Positions 11,032-22,756 of a stretch of 64,000 nt of DNA are shown here, piece after piece (positions within the stretch are counted from its first letter, which is position 1; every line of letters starts with the position of its first letter). The stretch lies in contig NC_092576.1 of NCBI RefSeq assembly GCF_037975245.1, positions 7,897,001 through 7,961,000 of the forward strand, written 5' to 3'. The stretch comes from Apostichopus japonicus (taxonomy: Eukaryota > Echinodermata > Holothuroidea > Aspidochirotida > Stichopodidae). A model generated the notes under the pieces. That model was not told the origin of the DNA, did no database searches, and saw nothing but the letters and a program-made list of their open reading frames with translations. The position numbers and the translations under genes are program-made.

Positions 11032-12826
11032 GTGAGAGTTGAATTTTTTTTTTTTTTTCTCCAAAATGATACTTTTCATAGTCGTCACAATATAAACCAC
11101 AACAGAATTATATGCAATTATCATTTTAGGTCCATAAAGATGTATTTTCAGAGATTTCAGTATGCACGGTGCAGTGTGTAAATACACATATGAGCAATAC
11201 TGTGTAAGCAGTAACCAGGTCTATGTCTGCAACAACACTTCCAGTCACCAATTTTGATTAGCTTGACCAATTTGGGTGCATCTATGATTCTTGCAGGTAT
11301 TATTGGTATCCCTGATCACAATCCACTTGGTCTGGCTTGCCCTACCTGCAGAAACATCATCCATAGAGGGGTTAGCGGTGAGGGCTTTTTCGTCTCTGGC
11401 TCTGAAAAGTGATGAAAACTACTTTTGTTTAGCTCAGCAGATTCCTCACAAACTGACCCACAGGACATACCCCAATGTATTCCTGAACTGTTTGGAACAT
11501 GTTAAACTGATATTGCATGTCACTCCAGTGCAACTGTTAAGTTACTAAGAATAAAAGAAGAGAATTGAAGGTGTTCTTTGCCAAAACTGGATCATCGGGA
11601 TTTGTAAACAACAGCCTCACTGTAACAGTATTACAGCAGTCAAAAGGAAAGCTTACTGGAATGCTATCTAGATACACTGTTCACCTCAATAGCATATCCA
11701 GTCCATTTAAAGGTTTGTGCATAGGTTGTTACAATGTATTAAAGACAGTTATAAGAGAAGAGAGGTGGATAGGGGGGCATATTTCATGATAAAACATAAA
11801 CTTTGGTGCTCGGCAGAGAACAACAACGTCAAATTACCTTATTCTCCATTGGTGGCAAGCAATGGTTCCTATAGTTACTACAGTAGATCTCCCATGGAAG
11901 CATCAGGATATCTCTTTCTGCTGTCAGAGTTGTTTGGGATTTGTTGTTACCTCATCTAACCAGTTGAGTCCATTGATACCACACCCATTCAAAGTATATC
12001 GCTGTGCATGCTGAGGACTTAGCACATCAACTTTCTCTGAAATTGACAAAACAACAGAAAACTAATGAGGAGTGAATAGGCTCAAAAACCCCTTGATGCA
12101 CATTGGCAGAAGCAGAATATGCATACCTTTGTGGATTATTTGCTAAATAAGACTCAAAACATTCTCTGTGCAAGGTATTAGCCCTCAGCAGCCACTCCAC
12201 TTAGGATACAGACCTCATACAACATTGTGCTACAGCTGGTGTAGACTTGGTCTAGGATACTAACGTAGCGCCATTATGAACCTGAGGCCTAGGCCTAAGC
12301 TAACAACATTAGGGGTATTTCATGCATTGAAACTGAGTTTTTGTCCTTAGTTAAACACCAGGTACTTCCAGCTTTAGCAAAAATAACCTAGAGTATGATT
12401 ACCATGTAATTTAGGTGCCCACAGATGTCAAATTTCACTGAACTTAGTCGTTCACGTCACACACACTGCAGGCTTTTTGGTCTGATTCTGAAGGATTTTG
12501 AATTTCGTGCATTTGGCACCTACTTAGCAGATTCAAGGCAGGAATCATACTACGGAAGCCTTGGTAGGTCAAGGCTTAATGACCCAATAGTTTATTGGGG
12601 AGGAAAACTGGTTAGAAATGCTCAGAAGGCTGTTCTAGTCTAATGTATGGACACGCACATGCTCTTTGTGGTACTTTAAGGCTGTAATACTAATTTATGC
12701 GTAAAAATCACCCAAGCGTGAAATTTTCTGACGTTTGCTTGAAAACCATTTTTACACACCATAGCAACTACTTTGATCCAAAATTGGGACTTCTAGCACT
12801 TAAAATGAAAAATTTGGCATTTTTGC
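11032..12826. other. Interior of the composite element
   Basis: No gene recognised. It starts with a poly-T run near 11043. Several frames of 70-90 codons occur (for example 11291-11548 with a hydrophobic start) but none shows a known domain or splice context. Confidence 0.4.
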
Positions 12827-12830
12827 TTAA

Positions 12831-13297
12831 GGTAGCATACGCCCATTAAAAGCCCCATTGACTTACACACTAAATCACAAAAGTAATGTGGTCTCCAAGT
12901 CTAGATAGAAGTTTTCACTAGCTTAACGCTACCCATCACCGGATAGCTGACAGGTTGGCCTTTCATGGCACCATCAATTTTCCGTACCATGACCGTGAAA
13001 ATTTTTGGCTATCCGAGCCGGAAGTTTTCGTCACTTGTAAACAAACCTCTTCACTCAGTGGTAAACAAATTTCCTACGCTGCTCCTGGGAAGCCTAAAGG
13101 GGTCTAAAATTGCCTCAATTGACCCAATTTTTTCACCACGTGTACTTCCATTCATGCTCTTCAACATGAAAGCCACAAAAAACTAGATTATGATTGATAA
13201 CAGGTCACAAAAGATGTTCTCCTGCTGCTTTTTGGCACTTTTCCTGAAGGAGAACAATCGAGCGGATTGATATAGACTCTAATAGGAGTATGCCACC
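12831..13297. repeat. Right 467-bp terminal copy
   Basis: Preceded by TTAA, followed by CGCA, same orientation as the left copy and 466 of 467 bases identical by eye. Confidence 0.8.
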
Positions 13298-13301
13298 CGC
13301 A

Positions 13302-13921
13302 AGGCACACGAGAGCTAGGCCTATGCTAGGCCTGCGTGTCTAAGTAAGCACTAACACTTAACAGCGAACAAAACTTTCACTAGAAAATTTTCTTCCAGTG
13401 AAAACTCAACAGCGCAGATTACTAACAGATTAGGCTACTCAAGATTGTTGTTGCAAGATTGCCGATAGATAAGTTTGTTGATTTTCTAGTAATAGCATGG
13501 ATCATAGCAGTAGTGTTATTGAAGGGTTAAAATCTTGAAAAGTTGTACCGTCGCTGTTACTTACTGATACTAGCTAGGCCTAGTCTATGTACTGTAAGCT
13601 ACCCTTACAGAGAAACCATAGAAGCATTATTGGGGAGCCATTGGGTCATTCCATATTAAATCACCAGATTTTGGAGTACGTTGTAGTTTAACCTCTTTTA
13701 AAAATTACAAAAATGTTTGTATTCTTGCAAAACCATGTTATAAGCATATCCTTAAAATTTTGGTTACTTCAAAATTCTACATTCGAAATTTATACTTAAA
13801 AAAACCTCACAGCTCTCAGTGTCAGTGTCAGTGAGTGTATATGACAATTATCTTAAAAATCTTTTATATTCATGCTAACCAGATTCATTACCTTTAGGAC
13901 AGAATACAGTTGGACAACAAG
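13302..13921. other. Region upstream of the IgSF gene
   Basis: No coding sequence seen. At 13644 the sequence GGGTCATTCCATATTAAATC resembles one end of the inverted-repeat element at 39629-40361, with no second end nearby. Just before the IgSF start codon, CCTTTAG at 13891-13897 could be a 3' splice site for a 5' UTR exon. The promoter was not identified. Confidence 0.35.
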
Positions 13922-16900
13922 ATGGATATCCTTAGATGCTATTTGGTTGTCAGTTTACTCCTGTATTCACCCTGCACTGATGCAGGTAGGTGACTCTTTG
14001 ACCTTTCACACCATAGTTTGTACAATATTTATCTGTGTACAGTGGGACGTTGATTTGGTTATCTTATGGTTAAAGCCCCATCATTGATAAAATGCAGTTT
14101 AATTGCATTTGGATACAGTCTGTAGCTAGGGAATTGATCTTGTTATTACATAATTAACTTTGACAGTCAGCTGCCAGAGTGGAAGATAAGTGGGGTATGA
14201 TGTCACCTGGCTTAGCTAACCTTTGCCCCAGATTTCCTAGGCGCCAACATTCGCTATGATTAAAGAAGGTACAGTACTGTAGATGATATCACCAATTCCT
14301 CCAACTGATGAGATGAGATCTAAGCAGAAACGTGGCACAACTTTTATGAATCGTATAGGATTACAGACTAAGTTACAGTAGTTCTATTAAGTTTGTATTT
14401 TTCCAGACCTAGTTGATGTAGTAGTAGTTTTTACCTATATAGTATTATATTTTATGTTTTTTTTGTTCACATTTCTCTTGCAGGTGGCTCTTGTCAGGAA
14501 AAAATTTATTTGGAAGTAGGAAAACAAGGTGTAGTGTCATGTCACTTTGAAGACTATGACATTATTGGCTGGATTCATGGTACTGGTGATGTGACTAGTA
14601 CTTCCCCATTCATTTACTTGGAGGGTTCACAGATATATGGAAGAGGGTATAGGAGCGGAGGCTATGACATGCATCCAAATGGTTCTTTGATCATCAATGA
14701 TGTAAAATTGGAAAACGAATTTAATTACACAGTTCTATTCGTTCCTTCTGGTGGTTCAAATGAGTACTTTAAAGTCCCAGTGAAAGTCTATGGTAAGTAT
14801 TGGCAGCCCTATTGTGTGGATTAATGTTGTGATGCCAGTGGTTTTGCTGCATACATGTAGCTTTTGCAAGATAACATTGGGCAGATATGTACTTTTGATA
14901 TGTAAAAGATCATTAAAAAATTCTGCTATCATTCCAGACTGTGTTTAGTATGTACAACTTTCGAAAAATGACTGGATTACTAACATTTTTGTGCAAAGCT
15001 TGCAGAAATTGAAAAAAAAAAGATGATATTGATTATTAAACTGTATTATTATAAGATTATTTGAAAGGGAAAAGAAACAAGTTTTCATCAAGACATGGTT
15101 AGTTTCAATTATTCAAGTCTCATATCCACCTTCCATGGAAAAGACCATAATATATACTGTATGTGTTGTAAAAATCCTGACATGTAAGAAGTAGTCAGGC
15201 TGCTCCCTTCTGAACCAAAGATTGCAAAAAGCATTTTATCGAAATTAGATCAATTTTGTCTTATTTTTGGTATTTCTTACTACCAGTTCCACCTGATCCA
15301 TGGCATCCTGTGGTAAATGGATTAACCAATCAGCAACAAGTTGTCATACATGGAATCGGAAGCGGTTCCATCACCTGCTCAATGGCCGGAGTTAGGCCCA
15401 AAGTTGATCTGGAATGGGTGGCCTCACCAGACGAGATAACTCTAGATGGTACACCTACTGTGACTAATAACAGTGATGGAACATATGATGTATCTCTTAA
15501 CTCTAATTTTAGAGTTCTCAGTGGAGCCGTGGGAAATGTGGTTTTCATGTGCAGGGCCACTGGACACAAAGCGGACAATTTCACATCAGAAACTGAAGTT
15601 TACTTGCTAAACCAAGGTAAGCATTTGAATGATAAACATCATGAGCCACAGTAGTTGCAAGCCAAGATGTCACTTGATGGATGACTTAATATTTGGAAGG
15701 TGGATGCACCCTTATTGCAACATGTCAGAATTGGTGGAGGTCAACAGAGGTCAAAGTATACTATATTGTGTAATTTGTGTTGTTCATAAAGTGTCAGATC
15801 TAAACAAGATTCATGATGGTGTATCTTTACAAACCTCAGCACATGCTAGTACAATACTGGTACATATATACCATCTTGTTTACGATTGGTTTTCACATCT
15901 TACGATTTAAAGGAAGCTCTTGGAATCTGCATAGCCATAAACGGTTAGTGTCTCATTCTTACTTTTTTACATCGTCACTTTTATCGCAATGTTTTTATAC
16001 CATTGTCGATAGCCTACCGGTATTTATTACTCATGCAATATCACTTTTATTTGTGTTTCATCGTTACGCGTTTCCAATTTCATGTCTGTTTTAGAACTCT
16101 TGTGTTTGAACAATTTCCATTGTATTTATATGCATGTGGCTGAATAAATCATCTATCTATCTATCTAGCTACTGTATCTATCTGCTCTCATCCTTTGCAG
16201 CACCTTTTTCCACTTTCTGTTCTGTGTTACCCTGTTCTCTTGGTATCACAATAATATAATTTACCTTTCATGCCTCCATTGAGAAATGCCTCATATCGAC
16301 TTAGAGCCTCTACTTTTATGTTTCCATTCATTAGATAATATGTTAGTTCTCAATTAAAATCTTTGCATACATTTTGCAGCCTGAGACTGCAACAAAATGT
16401 TGGTTATGAATATGCGTGAAAATGCAATGGATAGAAGGAACCTGTTTCACCCAAAACCTTCATAATTTTCATTCATGTCATTGTTTATATTTGATTTTTT
16501 TTCAGATCTGCAACCTGTAGTAAATGGATTGTACAACCAGAAACATATCATCTTTGATGTAAACAGAGAAGGTGAAGTTAGTTGCGCCAGTCAGAGAGTT
16601 TCAGAAAATGTCTCTTTAGAATTGTCTGTCATCCCCCCTCTTTCATCAGATGAGATATCACAGGAGACTACATCGTCTAGAAGTCACAATAAGGATGGGA
16701 CCTTCAACATCAAACGCAGCTCACACTTTGGATTCCTCAGTCGGTCCATGGAACGAGTTACTCTAGAATGTAGGGTCTTCGATGGCACAACTAATACGTC
16801 CCTAGACGTCACTACAGTGGAACTGTTTTTGCCAGAATGTTAGTTCTGTTGAGTAAATACTGGTTTTGATCACAAATGTATATCACTGAAATTATAATAG

Positions 16901-18687
16901 CATAACATTTTTCATTTTTGGCATGCCTTGGCTTGTAAATATGGTAACTCAAAGTATCTGGTGGATGAATTTCATATTTGGTATGTAGATTCACCTTATT
17001 GAGTTCAAGAAATGTGTAGTAATACATGGAGGATAAGTTCATATGATGCAAACAGAGGTCAGTCTGAAAACTTTGCAAACATGATAACAGAAAAAGTTAA
17101 GCTTGTATGAATTCCATACTTCGTATGCAGATCGCCTTTGGTAAGAACTCAGTCAAATTTAGTAGAGGTCAAAGGTCACTTGGTGTTATGGTAGGTCAAA
17201 TCCTGAAACCTTGTAAACACAATAACGTACAAAGTGAAGCTTTGATGAAGTTCATACTTGATATGTAGATCTCTCTTGGTGAGTACAAGAACAATATTGA
17301 TATTGGCATAGGTCAAATGTCATTTTAGGTAAAAACTTAAAGCTTGGAAGAAGTTCATACTTGGTAGAGGCATCTTCATATTACGTACAAGATCCGGATA
17401 GTTTTCTACAGGTGTCAAAGGTGAACTGAGGTTGACAGAGGTCAAAGTCTGCAAAGCTTGTAAACACAATATTTCTAAATGAAAGTTTACTTATTGTGTC
17501 GATCCACATCATTGAGTACAAGAAACCTCAGAAATTTCAGGTCAGCAGAGGTAGATAATAGCTATATTACAACTTGAGAAAACTTAGGAAAAGGTGTGGC
17601 AGACATCAAAATATATAGGCTCAGGGTTAACAAGACAAACTGCAGCAGGAACAGAATTCTGTTCAGCTAGGACGATGCAATATTAAACAGTAGTGGTTCT
17701 CTACATTCATGTGATGTTCTTAACTTAACTCTATCAATATATGGTATATTGGAGTTGCACCAGGAACTATACTGTGATGTCAGATTCAGTATTCAGTATT
17801 ATTGAACTTTCCTCTTTGACAGATCAAGAAAGTGATTGTACTTCGCAGTGGTCACCAGGTCTGAACACAGTAATACTTCTCGGTATGAGTGGTGAGTGAA
17901 AACATTAATTAAATGTAAAGATTTATAACTAGTATTAAACTAGATAACAAGTATAGAAGATCCAAGGTATTGTATTGCACCAGTATCTTCAGTTAAGACC
18001 ATTCACTGACCTCATTTCCATTACATTATCAAAACCATTTCCACATATGTATGGACCTCATCAGGATACTCACACAGTACAATGAAGCTTGTGCGGTGTA
18101 GAATGAAATAAGACGTACAGCATTGACGGCGGTAGACACTTTTGAATCAATTTCCCACAATTTCCCACTACAACTAGAGATGAATCAGCATGCAAGAGAA
18201 AGGCAAAGCCATAGGTACCCGTGTATGATAGGCATGCCCAAATACCACGAGCACTGGAAAAGCCATGAAAAGCTGCCTTGGAACGTTCATGGCAAAAATA
18301 AATACAGCAAAATTGCATGTATACTAAAATGATGATTTCATTAAGTACAATGCATCGGTAAGTGAAACGTTCATAAGTAGAGTAAAAATAAATTGGCCTC
18401 TCTGTAAGTGGATGTTGCCATCAAGGATAGTAACTTAGTTTGCCCCATACAGTAAGTCATGTAATCTCCCATTACATAATTCAATCAACCTTTTTGTGTA
18501 TATTTAATGCTGTAGGTGTGAAGTACAAGTTGTCCAGTGAGTAGTGGTAGATATTTAGATCATCTCTATAATGAGGAATCAAACCGTTGTGCTTCTTCTC
18601 TTTTTTTTTTGCATTCTTTTTTCTCCAGTTTTTCTTATCTTTGGCTTCATCACTTTGAAGAGAACTTTGAAAGCTGGGAGTCAGTAA
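13922..18687 (+). CDS. Cell-surface IgSF receptor-like protein, six coding exons (complete)
   Basis: Exons by phase and splice sites: 13922-13985, 14484-14792, 15287-15616, 16506-16838, 17823-17891, 18629-18687. All junctions are phase 1, typical of shuffled Ig exons; the sum is 1,164 nt (387 aa). Exon 1 encodes a signal peptide (MDILRCYLVVSLLLYSPCTD). Exons 2-4 each encode one Ig-like domain. Domain 2 has the canonical TC...LEW...FMC pattern. Domain 1 has SC and W, but V replaces the second Cys of the usual YxC (NYTV). Domain 3 keeps both Cys but lacks the Trp. N-glycosylation sequons include NYT, NFT, NVS and NTS. The last two exons form one transmembrane helix and a short basic tail ending KAGSQ. 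No signalling motif is visible in the tail, so partner or adaptor signalling is possible. The ligand is unknown. An innate immune or adhesion role is inference from architecture and tandem duplication. Confidence 0.82.
14484..14792 (+). CDS. IgSF gene exon 2 (Ig domain 1, V-like)
   Basis: Acceptor CTTGCAG, donor GGTAAGT. Encodes residues about 22-124. The second disulphide Cys is not at the expected place, so this fold may lack the standard Ig bridge. A GRGYRSGG segment sits in the middle of the domain. Confidence 0.8.
15287..15616 (+). CDS. IgSF gene exon 3 (Ig domain 2)
   Basis: Acceptor TACCAG, donor GGTAAGC. Encodes residues about 125-234. It shares the opening pattern PVVNGL-NQ with exon 4, so exons 3 and 4 arose by duplication. 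Confidence 0.8.
16506..16838 (+). CDS. IgSF gene exon 4 (Ig domain 3)
   Basis: Acceptor TTTTTTTCAG, donor TGTTAGT. Encodes residues about 235-345. It has GEVSC and VTLEC as the two Cys strands but no core Trp. If the intron were retained, translation would end at the TAG inside the donor. Confidence 0.78.
16960..17560. repeat. Degenerate ~110-bp tandem repeat rich in AGGTCA, inside the IgSF intron
   Basis: Recurring blocks of the type gagGTCAacagAGGTCAaag, aaacttTGtaaacacaataac and gttcatatTTGgtatgtaga follow one another with drift. A perfect direct repeat AGGTCA-A-AGGTCA lies at 17166-17178 and a near DR4 at 17429-17444. The same family recurs at 1120-1165, 15720-15760, 24845-24870 and 27040-27670. 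Confidence 0.6.
17823..17891 (+). CDS. IgSF gene exon 5 (stalk and start of transmembrane helix)
   Basis: A 69-nt phase-1 exon reading YQESDCTSQWSPGLNTVILL then GMSG. Acceptor TTTGACAG, donor GGTGAGT. It joins in phase to any of the last-exon copies in the window. Confidence 0.72.
18629..18687 (+). CDS. IgSF gene exon 6 (transmembrane helix and tail)
   Basis: Acceptor TTCTCCAG. Encodes V-FLIFGFITLKRTLKAGSQ and the stop. One of three related copies of this exon in the window. Confidence 0.78.
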
Positions 18688-18949
18688 AATTCTTTAGTTA
18701 TATTTTGCATGTATGTGTTTTACGAAAGTGTACGATGAACTGTTTTATATGAATGCTGCAAATTTATGATTTTTTATCATCATCATTTTCTCTCACTTTG
18801 AATTTGCTGTATCTTTCAGAATTTCTGTGCAATGTTTCTTTCCTCTTTAGTCAATTGACTTCTTAAGATGTTGACATGTATGCATGGTGATGTAGTGAAG
18901 TGAAATTTTGTTGTTTGCACCCTTTGAATATTTACATCATTGAGGTAAA

Positions 18950-19600
18950 TGAATCTGGAGGATTCATGTCAATTGGGTGCGCGCGTACCATGTATGGAGG
19001 GTCATGTGATGTGTTCCAGGTTGGTACTATACTGATATTTCTCTGTAGCAGTTCGAGAAAAGTGTTAGTGACTTCGTGAAAGATTTGCACCAAGACGGAT
19101 CGGACATGGGAACTAACGGCGTAAGAAGGTACTGGTACTTCAGGCCTACGAAATAGTGCTAATATGCTAACGTTCAACCTTATTCTCTTGAATGAAGGCA
19201 GGCCTTCTACATAATAGATCTTACTTATTAATACAGCTCCAGGGGCAAGCTTTGTCTCATATGGCCTAACGTTATTACTACTTGCTATAAGTGAATGTAG
19301 AAATGGGAAATGTGGGAAAATGTTTAGTTCAGTGCAACCACGGAATTCTCCATGGAACAGAACCTAATGCTGCTCGACGGGAATATAGCTATCACGTTAG
19401 GCTACAGGCACGGTTATTGCTATGTAACAGGTGTCGTCCGCTGCTCTAAGCACGCAAACACATTTACGTACTAGTTGGGTGAAATCATCATGCGTAATAG
19501 GGAGAGTAGTATATTAGTACCACCCTGGAACACATCACATGACCCTCCATACATGGTATGCATGTATTTACTGTGTGATAGTTTCTCCAGATTCATTAAA
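18950..19600. repeat. Inverted-repeat element in the IgSF 3' flank
   Basis: Left arm about 18950-19037 and right arm about 19497-19590 share, in opposite orientation, TGAATCTGGAG and the ~40-bp block starting ACCATGTATGGAGGGTCATG. The loop between arms is about 460 bp and holds no recognised gene. A foldback MITE is the likely nature; outer termini and target duplication were not resolved. Confidence 0.6.
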
Positions 19601-19779
19601 CTTGTTGATTTACATGTATTACGTAGTATACTGTACTGTAGTGTTAGCTTTTGCAACCCTCCCATGGTGCTTAGTTATGGAACTAACATACAGATCATGC
19701 TCTATTTGCATAAAAGTATATCTTAAATTGTTGTTTCTTTCTGTCAGGTTCTGTCAGGTTCAGGATACGAGTTATAATG

Positions 19780-20690
19780 TGTATTGAACCAGATAGAAAT
19801 TATAGAGGATCCAAGGGATTGTAATGTACCAGTTTCTTTAGTTAAGACCATTCACTGACCTCCCAGCCTTAAATTGTTTGGGCCAAGGTTCACTGTATAA
19901 CCATTTTCAGATATGTATGGACCTGATCAGGATACATCACGTCTCATTACTAGAGAAACAATTCCTAGTTTGGCTTGGCCATGGCGTAGATAATAACTAT
20001 ATAACCATTTCCAGATATGTATGGACCTGATCAGGATACATATGTCACTTTACAAGAGAACAATTCTAAATTTGGCTTGGTTATTAAGTGCTTCCATTAA
20101 GTACAATGCATTGATAGGTGAATCATTCTTAATTAGATGAAAGATTAATTGGCCTCTTCATGGTGGATGTTGCCATGAAGGACGCTTACTTAGTTTGCCC
20201 CGTACAGTCAGTCACGTAATCTCCCATTACATAATTCAATCAACTTTTTGTACATAATCAATGCTGTAGGTGTGAAGTACAATTTGTCAGGTGAGTAGTG
20301 TTAGATCATTAGATCATCTCTATAATGAGGAATAATACTGTTTTGCTTCTTCTCCTGTTTTTTTTTTGCATTCTTTTTTCTCCAGTTGTTCTTATTGGCT
20401 TCATCACTTTGAAGAGAACTTTGAAGAGAAAAGCTGGGAGTCGGTAAAACTCTTTGGTAGGCACGTTATATTTGCATATATGTGTTATACGAAAGTTTAT
20501 GATGAACTGTTTAATATGAATGACGCAAATTTATGATTTTTTATCTGCATTAAATTGATATTTAGCTTATAATTATTTTCTCTCAGTTTGAATTTGCTGT
20601 ATCCTTCAGAATTTCTGTGAAAAGTTTCTTTCCTCCTTCGTCCCTTGACTTCTTAAGATGTTGACATGTATGCATGGTGATCCTTGCACA
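19780..20690 (+). repeat. Tandem duplicate of the IgSF last-exon segment
   Basis: Matches 17935-18890 block by block. The AAGACCATTCACTGACCTC block occurs in both, and ATATGTATGGACCT near 18045, 19912 and 20013. The duplicate contains an orphan last exon (20386-20447) with no Ig exons before it in this segment. Confidence 0.7.
20386..20447 (+). CDS. Orphan or alternative last exon of the IgSF gene
   Basis: Acceptor TTCTCCAG at 20378-20385. In phase 1 it reads V-VLIGFITLKRTLKRKAGSR and stops. The tail has an extra KRK-type basic insertion and Arg in place of the final Gln seen in the other two copies. It could serve as an alternative 3' terminal exon spliced from 17891 or be a non-functional duplicate. 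The reading frame and splice site are intact, which favours possible use. Confidence 0.5.
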
Positions 20691-22690
20691 CTATCTAGTT
20701 TACAAGCAGTAAACAAGCACTTTGGGTTATGGATAAAGAAGTATTCATTACGATCTTCCCTGTCTATAGCAAATACCACCCCAGTCCCCTGTTTTTGGCC
20801 AAAACTTTGGGAGATTGAATATTCATCCTAGTTGGTAATGCTAGCCATACTGAATGCTCCTCTGCAAAAATTCATGATTAAATACACATGCAGTTTACTA
20901 TTTCAGTGGTCAAGACAAGAAAGAAGTGTTGGCCATTAGAGCAATTGTGGTTACAATCATACGGTGGCTGGTCAATTAATTACCTGTGCTCAAGGATGAA
21001 TCCTAATGGCAGTATTTGGGTAGTTAATGCTATCAATAGCACATTATTCATGCTCAAATGAATTTGAGGAGGACTGCTTTTCTATATGCAGGCCTGACCT
21101 TCATGTTTGTTTCTTATACAGTACTTCAGTGTTTTGAATGTACAAGATTAGAGAACACATGTGTTAAAGTTGAAGTCCTCATTTCCACATATGAGCAAAA
21201 ATGAAACACTTAGAGATATGAACTAAGATTGCTTTAGTAACCGTTTCTCCTTGCCAACAGATCTAAGTTAGAGAGAACCACTATACATTTTGGTGTGATG
21301 TTAAAAAGAAATGTCTGCATTTTGTATTTATTCTAATCATCAAAGAACCGTACTAATATGGTAGTTGATATATGTTATGTGTATGACCCAAATATTTTCT
21401 GGTCTACCTCTTTTCAACTTTTTCTAAGAAAGACAAATATTCTGTCAGTTTGCGGTACTTTGGAGTACACCAAGTGATTCTTGTTCGAGATTATAAAGTG
21501 CAGTAGACCTCACACACTCTTTAGTTTAGTTTTGGTCTCAGAAATATGAGTTACGTGTGTGACACGAAATGAAATTGGTTTGTTTTGGCAGAGAACTTCT
21601 TTCGAAAATAGCTCTGTTCCTTAGTTGCTTACTAGCATACAAATTGTTTTGTCTTAGGCTTTTAACAGTAATTCAATATGTTGTAAAGGTTTATATCTTA
21701 GTTTAGCATTGCATAGCCTGTGAACAAAAATTAAACTTGAACAATTTTGCAACCTACAGCCAGTTTCATGTACAATGTGAAGCATCGAATGCAATATGTG
21801 GCTATTTTTCAATGTGGATCCATCATCAGTCCTTTTGAAAAGCCAGCAACCCTCCCATGGTGCTTACTTATGGACCTGAGATGACAGATCATGCATGAAA
21901 GTATATCTTCGTCAACTGAAAGTAATACAAATTGTTGTTTCTTTCTGTCAGGTTCAGGAAACGACTCATCAGTTTCAATGCCGTGATATCACATATTGGT
22001 CAGCAAATGACTAGGGTGTATGTCATTTCAGCGTACTGAAGAGAAGACTATCAACTTTTAATCAAAGCAAATTGGCTTGGAGGATGTACAGTATGTAACA
22101 TACATTACATACATCTCGCAGGGAAAAAAACAAATGCTTACACTTCAACTTACCTCAAGGACAGACTGGATATTAAGTGTTTAGCGTACATTGCGCAATC
22201 TTGACTGGGCATTTTGCAAGAAAATGGTGTTTTCTTCTTAGTTTTGTTGTGATGAGTTCTTCAGTAGTTTAGACTACTGATAGTATGGCATTGACTGCCT
22301 GAAACCTTGCATTGATACTGATGTACTTTTTTTGTCGGACATGTACTTAACTTGAGTTGTGGTACTCGAGATGTCCTTGTGGTATATGTAAAGAAGACTT
22401 CGTCAAGAGTGAAAAAAATGATATACTAGAAACTTTTTATAACAGGTTGCTGTTGACTGTGTCAAACACCTAGCTGGTTGACTCTATGCAACAAGATTCT
22501 TGTCTTCAGCACAGATAATACAATCTAAATTTGATTAGATTACCATGAAAGTGACTGCCAAATCCTTATACCATATATATAATATTGCACACTAGAATCT
22601 TAAGTAGCTGTAAAATGATGACATGGTTTTGCTGTATTCATTTGTGGAGTGCTGTATTCATTTGCTGTATTCACAGATATGTTAACAATA
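20691..22690. other. Duplicated 3' flank with 1.5 kb of extra sequence
   Basis: 20691-21070 matches 580-945. 21075-22600 has no counterpart in the left copy. Within it, 21845-21965 repeats 19650-19760 (block beginning CAACCCTCCCATGGTGCTTA). No gene recognised. Confidence 0.5.
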
Positions 22691-22756
22691 TTTTGAAAAG
22701 AGCCAAAAGTAAAAATATATATATATATATATATATATATAGGGATCGACAACCGC

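Larger units (their letters stand above)
10561..13297. mobile_element. Composite element: two 467-bp direct copies around 1.8 kb
   Basis: Copies at 10561-11027 and 12831-13297 are in the same orientation and differ at one position (10860 against 13130, A/G). Each has imperfect terminal inverted repeats GGTAGCATACGCCCATTA and TAATAGGAGTATGCCACC. Inner flanks of both copies are TTAA (11028-11031 and 12827-12830). Outer flanks of both are CGCA (10557-10560 and 13298-13301). The whole unit is therefore bounded by a 4-bp direct repeat, as if it moved or was assembled as one piece. The interior (11032-12826) encodes nothing I recognise. Confidence 0.75.

Noticed and set aside
11291-11548. Small secreted protein gene with hydrophobic N-terminus
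   Set aside because: The frame lies inside the composite transposon, lacks support from splice sites or known families, and is near chance length.
10695-13186. Duplicated 73-codon gene (10695-10916 and 12965-13186)
   Set aside because: Identical only because the whole 467-bp element is duplicated; no domain, splice context or codon signal.
10561-13297. LTR retrotransposon with 467-bp LTRs
   Set aside because: Direct terminal repeats and a 4-bp flank fit. However, the repeats lack TG...CA ends, each has its own inverted termini with TTAA on the inner side, and no gag/pol, primer-binding or polypurine site is visible.
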